NCBI GenBank assembly: GCA_003510825.1
Contig: DOKO01000246.1
Location: 1 to 7,408, forward strand
From: Stenotrophomonas sp.
GTDB taxonomy: Bacteria > Pseudomonadota > Gammaproteobacteria > Xanthomonadales > Xanthomonadaceae
DNA: 7,408 nucleotides
Reading direction: 5' to 3'
The position numbers and the translations under genes are program-made. Below are positions 1 to 5,451 of this stretch, in pieces (position 1 is the stretch's first letter; every line of letters begins with the position of its first letter). The notes beneath the pieces are model-generated. The model worked only from the letters and a program-made list of their open reading frames with translations, searched no databases and had not been told where the DNA came from.

Positions 1-255
1 GCCGATGGCACCGTGGTGTTCTCCGACTGGATGACCGGCTACGGGATGATCCTGATCGTCGACCACGGCAACGGCTACATGAGCCTGTACGCACACAACG
101 ACACCCTGCTGAAGGATGCCGGCGCGCGCGTGAGCCGTGGCGACGCCGTGGCCAAGGTCGGCAATTCCGGTGGACAGGGCGTGACCGCGCTGTACTTCGA
201 GCTGCGCCGCGGCGGGCAACCGGTCAACCCGGACAGCTGGCTGCAGCGGCGCTGA
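1..255 (+). CDS. envC: EnvC-like murein hydrolase activator, C-terminal LytM (M23) domain, 5' truncated by window
   Basis: The frame is open from base 1 to a TGA at 253-255, so this is the C-terminal 84 residues of a protein that starts outside the window. It matches the end of the LytM/peptidase M23 fold, including VDHGNGYMSLYAHND (visible residues 20-34), the glycine turn GNSGGQG (54-60) and the ending LYFELRRGGQPVNPDSWL. This ending closely resembles E. coli EnvC, which does not cut peptidoglycan itself but activates the amidases AmiA and AmiB in the periplasm at the division site. The terminal HxH zinc motif of active LytM enzymes is replaced by ALY (residues 63-65), which argues for a non-catalytic EnvC-type activator. 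One active-site-like histidine (YAH, residue 32) is kept, although E. coli EnvC has lost it. The gene is followed 107 bases later by ctpA on the same strand. The family call is firm. The N-terminal coiled coil expected of EnvC cannot be seen here. Confidence 0.88.
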   Translation, partial: ADGTVVFSDWMTGYGMILIVDHGNGYMSLYAHNDTLLKDAGARVSRGDAVAKVGNSGGQGVTALYFELRRGGQPVNPDSWLQRR

Positions 256-309
256 ATCGACGCTGCTGCGAACGGGCCGGATTCAACGGGAATTTAGCCA
301 CGCTTCGCG

Positions 310-315
310 CATAAT
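310..315 (+). promoter_or_regulatory. candidate -10 element (CATAAT) upstream of ctpA
   Basis: CATAAT matches five of six bases of the sigma-70 -10 consensus and lies 47 bases before the ctpA start, in the short gap after envC. No convincing -35 hexamer is seen at the right distance. It could give ctpA its own transcript in addition to read-through from envC. This is inference from the motif alone. Confidence 0.3.
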
Positions 316-362
316 CGGGGCATGTGCCTTGGGCACGATGCCACCGTCGACAGGAGTGATCC

Positions 363-1820
363 ATGCGCGCAGCCCGTACCGCCACCCTCTTGCTGGCCCT
401 GATGCCAGCGCTGTCCTGGGCGCAGCAGACTGCGCCGGCCGCCACCGATACCTCCGGCCAGGCAGCGAGCAACGAGGAGGCGGTGACCTCGAAGGTGCCG
501 CTGGAAGACATCCGTCGTTTCGTCTCGGTCTACAACGCGGTCCGCGCGGCCTACGTCGATCCGGTCGATGACAACAAGCTGATGCAGTCGGCCGTGCGCG
601 GCCTGCTGCTGGATCTCGACCCGCACAGCACCTACTTCAACAAGGAAGATGCCGAGGCCTTCGACGAGCAGGCCAACGGTGCCTACGAAGGCATCGGGGT
701 GGAGCTGCAGCAGCAGCCCGACAACGCCAGCATGAAGGTCATCTCGCCGATCGACGACACGCCGGCGGCCAAGGCCGGCATCCTCGCCGGTGACCTGATC
801 ATCGCCATCGACGGCAAGCCGATCAGTGCCATCGATGCCAGCGAGCCGCTGCGTGGCCCGGCCGGCAGCAAGGTGGTCCTGACCATCGTGCGCGACGGCA
901 AGCCCAAGCCGTTCGATGTCAGCCTGACCCGGCAGACCATCCGCGTGACCAGCGTGAAGAGCCGCATGCTCGAACCGGGCTATGGCTACATCCGCCTGAG
1001 CACGTTCCAGGCCGATACCGGTTCTGATTTCCAGAAGCACGTGCAGCAGCTGCAGAAGCAGGCCGGTGGCCAGCTCAAGGGCCTGGTGCTGGATCTGCGC
1101 AGCAACCCGGGTGGCCTGCTGACCGCCGCGGTGCAGGTGGCCGATGACCTGCTCGACAAGGGCAACATCGTCAGCACCCGCGGCCGCATCAGCATCAGCG
1201 ATGCACGCTTCGATGCGACGCCGGGCGACCTGCTGAAGGGCGCGCCGGTGGTGGTGCTGGCCGACGCCGGTTCGGCCAGTGCGTCCGAAGTGCTGGCCGG
1301 TGCGCTGCGCGACAACAAGCGTGCGCGCGTGGTCGGCAGCCGGACCTTCGGCAAGGGCTCGGTGCAGACCGTGCTGCCGCTGGACAACGGCGATTCGGTC
1401 AAGCTGACCACCGCGCGCTATTACACGCCCAGCGGAAAGTCGATCCAGGCCACCGGCATCGTGCCCGACGTGGAACTGAAGCCGGCGCCGACGCCGGAAG
1501 AAGATGCACTGCCGGCCAGCCTGAGCGACTACAGCGAGGCGACCCTGCCGGGCCACCTGCGCGGTGACGACGAAGGTACCGAGGGCTACCGCGCCGGTGC
1601 GGTGCTGCCGGGCGACGGCCCGATCAACGATGCCCTGGCCGAACTGAAGAACCCGGGTTCGGTGGCCACGCGCCTGAAGGCCGAAGCGGCCAAGGCCGAT
1701 GCCGAGAAGGCAACGAAGGCCGCGGCCGCCAAGCCTGAGGCGAAGCCCGATGCGAAGGTAGAGCCCAAGCCCGAACCGAAGCCCGCGGCCAAGCCGGCCG
1801 AAACCCCGGCCAAGCCCTGA
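363..1820 (+). CDS. ctpA: periplasmic carboxy-terminal processing serine protease (S41A, CtpA family)
   Basis: This is a 485-residue S41-family protease that cuts near the C-termini of periplasmic substrates. An AGGAG site at 352-356 supports the ATG. Residues 1-20 form a signal peptide (hydrophobic core LLLALMPAL, likely cleavage after SWA). A helical N-terminal part follows, with the family motif DLDPHSTYF (84-92). A PDZ domain begins near GIGVEL (110-115) and runs to about 185. The protease core (about 200-375) contains DLRSNPGG (244-251) and the catalytic Ser306 in GSASASE and Lys331 in FGKGSVQ. The 25-residue Ser-Lys spacing equals that of E. coli Prc (S452/K477), so the dyad looks intact. 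The last 45 residues (441-485) are a Lys/Ala/Pro-rich low-complexity tail. The envC-ctpA neighbourhood matches Pseudomonas aeruginosa, where CtpA (PA5134) degrades peptidoglycan cross-link hydrolases with its partner LbcA. That role is inferred here by family. No LbcA-like gene is in the window. Confidence 0.95.
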   Translation: MRAARTATLLLALMPALSWAQQTAPAATDTSGQAASNEEAVTSKVPLEDIRRFVSVYNAVRAAYVDPVDDNKLMQSAVRGLLLDLDPHSTYFNKEDAEAFDEQANGAYEGIGVELQQQPDNASMKVISPIDDTPAAKAGILAGDLIIAIDGKPISAIDASEPLRGPAGSKVVLTIVRDGKPKPFDVSLTRQTIRVTSVKSRMLEPGYGYIRLSTFQADTGSDFQKHVQQLQKQAGGQLKGLVLDLRSNPGGLLTAAVQVADDLLDKGNIVSTRGRISISDARFDATPGDLLKGAPVVVLADAGSASASEVLAGALRDNKRARVVGSRTFGKGSVQTVLPLDNGDSVKLTTARYYTPSGKSIQATGIVPDVELKPAPTPEEDALPASLSDYSEATLPGHLRGDDEGTEGYRAGAVLPGDGPINDALAELKNPGSVATRLKAEAAKADAEKATKAAAAKPEAKPDAKVEPKPEPKPAAKPAETPAKP

Positions 1821-1821
1821 G

Positions 1822-1844
1822 GTAGCGCCGGGCCACGCCCGGCG
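1822..1844 (+). repeat. SMAG-like GTAG-tailed palindrome
   Basis: A GTAG tetranucleotide (1822-1825) is followed by a perfect 8-base stem: CGCCGGGC (1826-1833), loop CAC, GCCCGGCG (1837-1844). This is the layout of SMAG elements, a REP-like family of short palindromes with a 5' GTAG head that is abundant between genes in Stenotrophomonas maltophilia. It begins two bases after the ctpA stop codon. Such elements can fold in RNA and influence mRNA stability or termination. Membership in the family is recognised from form and not from a search. Confidence 0.7.
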
Positions 1845-1851
1845 ACGCGCT

Positions 1852-1873
1852 GCAGTCGAGCAAGCTCGACTGC
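1852..1873. terminator. hairpin between convergent ctpA and rhomboid genes, possible bidirectional terminator
   Basis: GCAGTCGAGC (1852-1861) and GCTCGACTGC (1864-1873) are perfect 10-base inverted arms separated by AA. In practice this gives an 8- or 9-base stem with a 4- to 6-base loop. It lies between two genes that face each other, which is where a bidirectional terminator would sit. Only a short GTTT follows on the plus strand and no T-run follows on the minus strand, so classical intrinsic termination is uncertain. It may instead be a second palindromic repeat paired with the SMAG-like element eight bases upstream. Confidence 0.5.
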
Positions 1874-1884
1874 GTTTCAGGTGC

Positions 1885-2577
1885 TTAGAACCCGTGGCGC
1901 TTGCGCAGCTTGCGGGCGATGGCCGCGCGCACGTACACGCCGTACAGCAGGCCGAACACGAAGCCGCCGATGTGCGCCCACCAGGCCACCATGCCGAAGC
2001 TCGGGCCGATGTGGGCGAACACCACCTGCAGTGCGGCCCAGACGCCGATCAGCAGATAGGCCGGGGCACGCACGAATTCCAGGAACAGGCCCAGCGGGAT
2101 GACCACGCCCAGGCGCGCGGCCGGGAACAGCGCCAGGTAGGCGCCGATCATCGCCGACACCGCGCCGCTGGCGCCGATGATGATCTGGTCCGGGCTGCCC
2201 ATGGTGTAGATCGCCACCAGGTTGGACACCGCGCCGCCGACCAGGAACAGCAGCATCAGCCGCCACGGCCCCAGCACGCGCTCGGCAGGCAGGCCGAAGA
2301 TCAGCAGGAACACCAGGTTGCCCAGCAGGTGCGACCAGTCCGCGTGCAGGAACAGGGCGGTGAACAACCGCAGCACGCTGCCGTCCTGCAGGGTCGCCCA
2401 CCAATCCTGGGGCTGGGTCAGGCCGGTCGACAGCGCGCCCCAGTCCAGCCAGAGGCTGTTGCGGGCGTCGCCCGGACGCGAGATCGACCACAGGAATGCC
2501 AGCCACAATGCCGCAAACAGCACGGGTGTAGCCCAGCGCAGCGTGGCCTTCTTGCGGGAGGGGAGAGACACGAACAT
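1885..2577 (-). CDS. rhomboid-family intramembrane serine protease
   Basis: A 230-residue inner-membrane protein of the rhomboid family (S54), which cleaves transmembrane helices within the lipid bilayer. The catalytic dyad is visible: Ser137 in GASG (135-138), in the segment IIIGASGAVSAMIGAY, and His202 in AHIGGFVFG. The HxxxN signature H83-LLG-N87 of rhomboid TM2 is also present. Hydrophobic segments fit a six-helix rhomboid core (about 16-31, 84-96, 106-124, 134-151, 157-187, 194-214). The C-terminus is basic (ARKLRKRHGF), as expected for a cytoplasmic end by the positive-inside rule. The start chosen is ATG at 2577 (MFVSLPSRKK). The frame stays open far upstream, through the antisense of fadL, but that extension has no family resemblance. 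No clear Shine-Dalgarno is seen, and an upstream ATG near 2694 would add about 39 residues. The substrate is unknown. The gene is convergent with ctpA and divergent from fadL. Confidence 0.92.
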   Translation of the reverse strand: MFVSLPSRKKATLRWATPVLFAALWLAFLWSISRPGDARNSLWLDWGALSTGLTQPQDWWATLQDGSVLRLFTALFLHADWSHLLGNLVFLLIFGLPAERVLGPWRLMLLFLVGGAVSNLVAIYTMGSPDQIIIGASGAVSAMIGAYLALFPAARLGVVIPLGLFLEFVRAPAYLLIGVWAALQVVFAHIGPSFGMVAWWAHIGGFVFGLLYGVYVRAAIARKLRKRHGF

Positions 2578-2580
2578 GGC

Positions 2581-2593
2581 CGCTAGCCTAGCG
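2581..2593. repeat. short palindrome at the 5' edge of the rhomboid gene
   Basis: CGCTAG (2581-2586) and CTAGCG (2588-2593) form a perfect 6-1-6 inverted repeat three bases before the rhomboid start codon. It occupies the place where a Shine-Dalgarno would be expected. CTAG is usually a scarce tetranucleotide in bacterial DNA and occurs twice here. It could be a protein-binding site or chance. There is no direct evidence of function. Confidence 0.3.
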
Positions 2594-2660
2594 TGCCGGG
2601 GCTTTGCGCGGGCGAGGCGCCTGTTCAGTTTTCGCGCATCGAATACGGCCGCTGCTGTTA

Positions 2661-2688
2661 TTGTTTCATTAACGGCTCTGGGTAATAC
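2661..2688 (+). promoter_or_regulatory. candidate fadL promoter in the divergent 228-base intergenic region
   Basis: The region 2578-2805 separates the divergent rhomboid and fadL genes and holds no recognisable coding sequence. Its most AT-rich part is about 2636-2690. TTGTTT (2661-2666) and TAATAC (2683-2688), 16 bases apart, are the best -35/-10 pair I can see toward fadL, though the -10 match is modest. A start site would fall near 2695 and give a leader of about 110 bases. A Shine-Dalgarno-like GGAGAG at 2792-2797 sits 8 bases before the fadL ATG. Confidence 0.35.
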
Positions 2689-2691
2689 TCG

Positions 2692-2707
2692 CATACGGCG
2701 TCGTATG
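2692..2707. promoter_or_regulatory. perfect inverted repeat CATACG-N4-CGTATG, possible operator upstream of fadL
   Basis: CATACG (2692-2697) and CGTATG (2702-2707) are perfect inverted arms with a GCGT spacer, about 100 bases before the fadL start. The site falls just downstream of the candidate -10 element, over the likely transcription start. That is where a dimeric repressor (for example TetR or GntR type) would block transcription. Which regulator binds, if any, cannot be read from the sequence. It does not match the E. coli FadR consensus in any obvious way. Confidence 0.4.
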
Positions 2708-2805
2708 TCGGGAGGGGAATCCGGCGCGTTCTGGCGGGCCTTTGCGGGTCCGGTAGGCGCAGGCGCACTCAGAGCACCATCACCGCTTACCGGAGAGAGA
2801 ACACG

Positions 2806-4233
2806 ATGCAAACTGCTTCCACCATTGCCCGACTGACCCTGCTGGCCGTCGGCGTTGCCGGTGCGCTGGCCGCCGCTGATGCCAACGCCGCTGCCTTCCA
2901 GCTGAAGGAAAACAGCGCCAAGGGCCTGGGCCGTGCGTTCGCCGGCTCCACCTCCGCCGAAGGCGATGCCTCGGTGGTCGCCACCAACCCGGCCTCGATG
3001 CGCCTGCTCGACGGCACCCAGTTCCAGGGTGACGTCAGCGCCATCAGCTTCGGCGCCAAGTTCCGCGGCGAAGGCAAGTATGCCAACGGCGCCCCGATTT
3101 CCGGCGGCAACGGCGGCGACGCCGGCATGATCGCCCCGGTCCCGGCGGCGTACTTCCACGTCCCGTTCGGCGCGAACGACAACATGCACTTCGGTGCCTC
3201 GCTGACCGTGCCGTTCGGCTTCAAGACCGAGTACGACACCGACTGGGTCGGCCGCTACAACGGCGTCAAGACCGACCTGAAGGCGATCGACCTGGGCGTG
3301 GCGTTCTCCTATGACGTCAACCCGTACCTGTCGTTCGGTGTCGGCGTGTTCGCCGAGCGCCTGAACGTCGACCTGACCAGCGCCGTCGATGCCGGTACCG
3401 CCATCAACGCCAGCGCCCAGCAGCGCGCTTCGGCCGCCGTGCTGGCTGCCGGTGGCACCCCGGCGCAGGCCGCTGCCGCTGCCCGCCAGGCAGCTGCCCA
3501 GGCCGCCCAGCTCGGCTTCTCGCCGGGTTCGGCCGATGGCTACCTGCGCATCAAGGGTGACGAAGTGTCCATGGGTTACACCCTGGGCATGACCGTCAGT
3601 CCGGTGGAAGGCACCAACATCGCCTTCAGCTACCGCTCGGAAGTCGAACACAAGATCACCGACGGCAAGGCCAACTTCACCATGACCCCGGCTGCTGCCG
3701 CGTTCCTGGCACAGGCTGCCCCGGGCACCTTCGTCGACAGCAACGGTCGCGCTACCATCACCCTGCCGGCCAGCGCCACGGTCAGCGTCAGCCACCGCGT
3801 GAACGACCAGTGGAAGATCATGGCCGACGTTTCGCGCACTGCGTGGAGCAAGTTCGACCAGGTCACCGTCGACTATGACTCCAACCAGCCGGACAGCGTG
3901 CTGCCGTTCAACTACCGCGACACCACCTTCGCGTCGATCGGTACCGAGTACCGCCTGAACGACCAGCTGACCCTGCGTGGCGGTGTGGCGTATGACCAGA
4001 CCCCGACCACCGACGCCCACCGTGACGTGCGCGTGCCGGACACCACCCGCAAGTGGCTGTCGCTGGGCCTGACCTACGCGCCGTCGGAGAAGATGGAATA
4101 CAGCGTGGGCTACACCCACCTGTTCACCAAGGACCCGAACATCACCTCGACCTCGGCCACCGCCAACACCGTGACCGGCAAGTACAAGGTGAGCGGCGAC
4201 GTGCTGGCTGCTTCGATGCAGTACAAGTTCTGA
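2806..4233 (+). CDS. fadL: outer-membrane long-chain fatty acid transporter, FadL/OmpP1/TodX family
   Basis: A 475-residue outer-membrane beta-barrel that takes up long-chain fatty acids or similar hydrophobic compounds. The first 28 residues are a signal peptide (core LTLLAVGVAGALAA, cleavage likely at ANA before AAFQL). The mature start AFQLKENSAKGLGRAFAG resembles E. coli FadL (AGFQLNEFSSSGLGRAYSG), where the N-terminus plugs the barrel. The NPA motif characteristic of the family is at residues 61-63. Alternating beta-strand sequence with many aromatic residues follows, and the protein ends in QYKF, the terminal-phenylalanine signal for barrel assembly. Residues about 202-236 form an alanine/glutamine-rich helical insert, probably an extracellular loop. 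The length is slightly above E. coli FadL (446 residues). The start is supported by GGAGAG at 2792-2797. The gene is monocistronic, with its own terminator at 4266-4292. The family call is firm. The substrate (fatty acid versus aromatic hydrocarbon) is inferred. Confidence 0.93.
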   Translation: MQTASTIARLTLLAVGVAGALAAADANAAAFQLKENSAKGLGRAFAGSTSAEGDASVVATNPASMRLLDGTQFQGDVSAISFGAKFRGEGKYANGAPISGGNGGDAGMIAPVPAAYFHVPFGANDNMHFGASLTVPFGFKTEYDTDWVGRYNGVKTDLKAIDLGVAFSYDVNPYLSFGVGVFAERLNVDLTSAVDAGTAINASAQQRASAAVLAAGGTPAQAAAAARQAAAQAAQLGFSPGSADGYLRIKGDEVSMGYTLGMTVSPVEGTNIAFSYRSEVEHKITDGKANFTMTPAAAAFLAQAAPGTFVDSNGRATITLPASATVSVSHRVNDQWKIMADVSRTAWSKFDQVTVDYDSNQPDSVLPFNYRDTTFASIGTEYRLNDQLTLRGGVAYDQTPTTDAHRDVRVPDTTRKWLSLGLTYAPSEKMEYSVGYTHLFTKDPNITSTSATANTVTGKYKVSGDVLAASMQYKF

Positions 4234-4265
4234 TCCAGGCCCAGGCCTGAAGCAGTACGAGGAGG

Positions 4266-4292
4266 GCCCCGCGCAAGCGGGGCTTTCTTTTT
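4266..4292 (+). terminator. strong Rho-independent terminator of fadL
   Basis: GCCCCGC (4266-4272), loop GCAA, GCGGGGC (4277-4283) is followed by TTTCTTTTT (4284-4292), 33 bases after the fadL stop. The GC-rich stem, tetraloop and T-run are all typical of an intrinsic terminator. It separates fadL from the zinc-ribbon gene. Confidence 0.93.
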
Positions 4293-4296
4293 GTGG

Positions 4297-4328
4297 GTAG
4301 ACGCCCTCCACGCATGGCGTGGATCTAC
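4297..4328. repeat. SMAG-like palindrome with GTAG at both ends
   Basis: TCCACGC (4307-4313), loop ATG, GCGTGGA (4317-4323) is a perfect 7-base stem. Read on the minus strand, GTAG (4328-4325) precedes the stem with an AT-containing junction, as in the SMAG repeats of Stenotrophomonas. A second GTAG lies at 4297-4300 on the plus strand, so the unit carries GTAG heads facing inward from both sides. It sits four bases after the fadL terminator and 42 bases before the next gene. Confidence 0.7.
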
Positions 4329-4359
4329 CGACGGGTACACACTCAGGACGGATTCTGGC

Positions 4360-4364
4360 GGAGG
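4360..4364 (+). promoter_or_regulatory. Shine-Dalgarno that fixes the start of the zinc-ribbon gene
   Basis: GGAGG lies five bases before the ATG at 4370. This selects that start over an in-frame GTG at 4319. The GTG lies inside the SMAG-like palindrome and has no ribosome binding site. Confidence 0.75.
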
Positions 4365-4369
4365 AAACG

Positions 4370-4810
4370 ATGACGCTCACACGCAAAGGCAAACACTGGT
4401 ATGGCAGCGGGGACGACGATATCCGTGCGGTCATCCAGAGCTTCAGTGAACGCAACGGATACCCCGCGACCGACTACCGGGCTGCGGTCTGCGCCTGCGG
4501 ATCGACGCTGTTCCGGTTGTTCGATGACGAAGAAGCGGGCGTTGCGCGGCGTGACTGCGTGGCCTGCGGCAATGCGCACCTGATGGGCGACAGCGCGGAG
4601 TATGCCGACGAGGCGGACCCTGAAGCCCATGAATGCCTGTGTGGCAGCGAGGCCCTGGCCATCCACTGTGGCGTGGCGCTGTACCCCGGCTCGCGCGATG
4701 TGCGCTGGCTGTACATCGGTTGCCGGTGCCCGCAATGCCAGTTGGTGGGCGTGTATGCCGAGTGGAAGTGCGAGGCGGGGGAGGTCGAGGCGTTTTTGGC
4801 CCGGGTGTAA
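4370..4810 (+). CDS. hypothetical protein with two tandem zinc-ribbon-like halves
   Basis: A 146-residue soluble protein of unknown function that I do not recognise by name. It has 11 cysteines arranged in two similar halves. The first half has C41-A-C43-GS and, 20 residues later, C63-VA-C66. The second has C89-L-C91-GS and, after C100, the group C118-R-C120-PQ-C123, with C134 near the end. Each half therefore offers a CxCGS pair plus a CxxC pair, the layout of a four-cysteine zinc ribbon, which suggests an internal duplication. The linker and C-terminus are acidic (about 74-88, 135-140) and no signal peptide or membrane segment is seen, so it is probably cytoplasmic. The start is set by GGAGG at 4360-4364. 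It lies between the fadL terminator and pnuC, with a 41-base gap to pnuC that appears to hold a separate promoter. Zinc binding, and any role with nucleic acid or protein partners, is inference. Confidence 0.85.
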   Translation: MTLTRKGKHWYGSGDDDIRAVIQSFSERNGYPATDYRAAVCACGSTLFRLFDDEEAGVARRDCVACGNAHLMGDSAEYADEADPEAHECLCGSEALAIHCGVALYPGSRDVRWLYIGCRCPQCQLVGVYAEWKCEAGEVEAFLARV

Positions 4811-4839
4811 GGCCATCCACGTTCGGCGCGCGGATCAAC

Positions 4840-4845
4840 GACAAT
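4840..4845 (+). promoter_or_regulatory. candidate -10 element (GACAAT) for a leaderless pnuC transcript
   Basis: GACAAT matches four of six -10 consensus bases and ends six bases before the pnuC ATG, so a transcript would start at or next to the A of the start codon. No Shine-Dalgarno precedes this ATG, which fits a leaderless message. The -10 overlaps the palindrome ATGGCGCCAT (4844-4853), which itself covers the start codon. No good -35 is visible, so confidence is limited. Confidence 0.35.
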
Positions 4846-4851
4846 GGCGCC

Positions 4852-5451
4852 ATGAACCTGTCCGATCCGAACTTCCAGCTGGAGCTGGCTGCCAACATCG
4901 CCGTCGCCGGCTCGATCCTGCTGGCCGGCCGCAACAACGTGCACACTTGGTGGCTGGGCATCGTCGGCTGCGCGCTGTTCGCGGCGGTGTTCGAGCGTTC
5001 GCACCTGTTTGCGGACATGGTCCTGCAGTTCTTCTTCATCGCCATCAGCGTGCTGGGCTGGTGGCAGTGGCTGCGCGGCGACCATGGCGCGCCCCTGCCG
5101 ATCACCCCGGTGCGCCCGCGGGCGTGGGCCTGGCTGCTGCCGCTGGCGGTGGTGGCGACCTTCGCCTACGGCTGGATGCTGACCCGCTTCACCCACGCCT
5201 ACGCGCCCTACATCGATTCGGCAGTGCTGGTGCTGAGCGTGATCGCGCAGATCCTGATGATGCGGCGCAAGCTGGAATCGTGGTGGGTGTGGCTGCTGGT
5301 CAACACCATCGCCGTGCCGCTGTACTACAGCCGCGGCCTGCACCTGACCTCGTTCCTGTACATCGGCTACTGGATCAACGCGCTGGTGGCGCTGCGCCAC
5401 TGGCGCACGCTGATGCGTGCCGAGGCAAAGACCGCCGATGCCGCTGCCTGA
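4852..5451 (+). CDS. pnuC: nicotinamide riboside transporter PnuC
   Basis: A 199-residue inner-membrane protein of the PnuC family, which carries nicotinamide riboside into the cell by facilitated diffusion for NAD salvage. About seven hydrophobic segments can be traced (roughly 10-26, 32-48, 51-72, 91-110, 119-137, 142-159, 164-183), matching the 3+1+3 fold of PnuC. The tryptophan-rich stretches are typical of the family: TWWLGIVG (32-39), GWWQWL (69-74), and WWVWLLVNTIAVPLYYSRGL (144-163) followed by YIGYW (170-174). The ATG at 4852 is chosen because the family-like sequence begins there. The frame is open further upstream, through the antiparallel reading of the previous gene, but with no similarity. 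There is no Shine-Dalgarno, which suggests leaderless translation. Its 3' end overlaps the nadR-like gene by 14 bases, so the two are almost certainly cotranscribed: the transporter supplies the substrate and the kinase traps it. Nicotinamide riboside is favoured over NMN because of this partner. Confidence 0.92.
   Translation: MNLSDPNFQLELAANIAVAGSILLAGRNNVHTWWLGIVGCALFAAVFERSHLFADMVLQFFFIAISVLGWWQWLRGDHGAPLPITPVRPRAWAWLLPLAVVATFAYGWMLTRFTHAYAPYIDSAVLVLSVIAQILMMRRKLESWWVWLLVNTIAVPLYYSRGLHLTSFLYIGYWINALVALRHWRTLMRAEAKTADAAA

Noticed and set aside
294..1556. A 420-residue open frame on the minus strand opposite ctpA.
   Set aside because: It lies fully antisense to a protease with an intact catalytic dyad. 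Its His/Arg/Gln/Ala-rich composition is typical of antisense frames in GC-rich DNA, and it has no recognisable domain.
4236..4250. Small repeat and palindrome (CAGGCC repeated, CAGGCCTG) just after the fadL stop.
   Set aside because: Too short and GC-biased to separate from chance in this genome.
4319..4369. A longer version of the zinc-ribbon protein starting at GTG 4319.
   Set aside because: The GTG lies in the SMAG-like palindrome without a ribosome binding site, while ATG 4370 has GGAGG five bases upstream.
2578..4455. The rhomboid reading frame stays open on the minus strand through the whole antisense of fadL, giving a theoretical 856-residue protein.
   Set aside because: Only the last 230 residues resemble a protein family. 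The rest mirrors fadL codons in a GC-rich genome and has the Arg/Gly/Val/His-rich composition of an antisense shadow. fadL has a signal peptide, NPA motif and terminal Phe.
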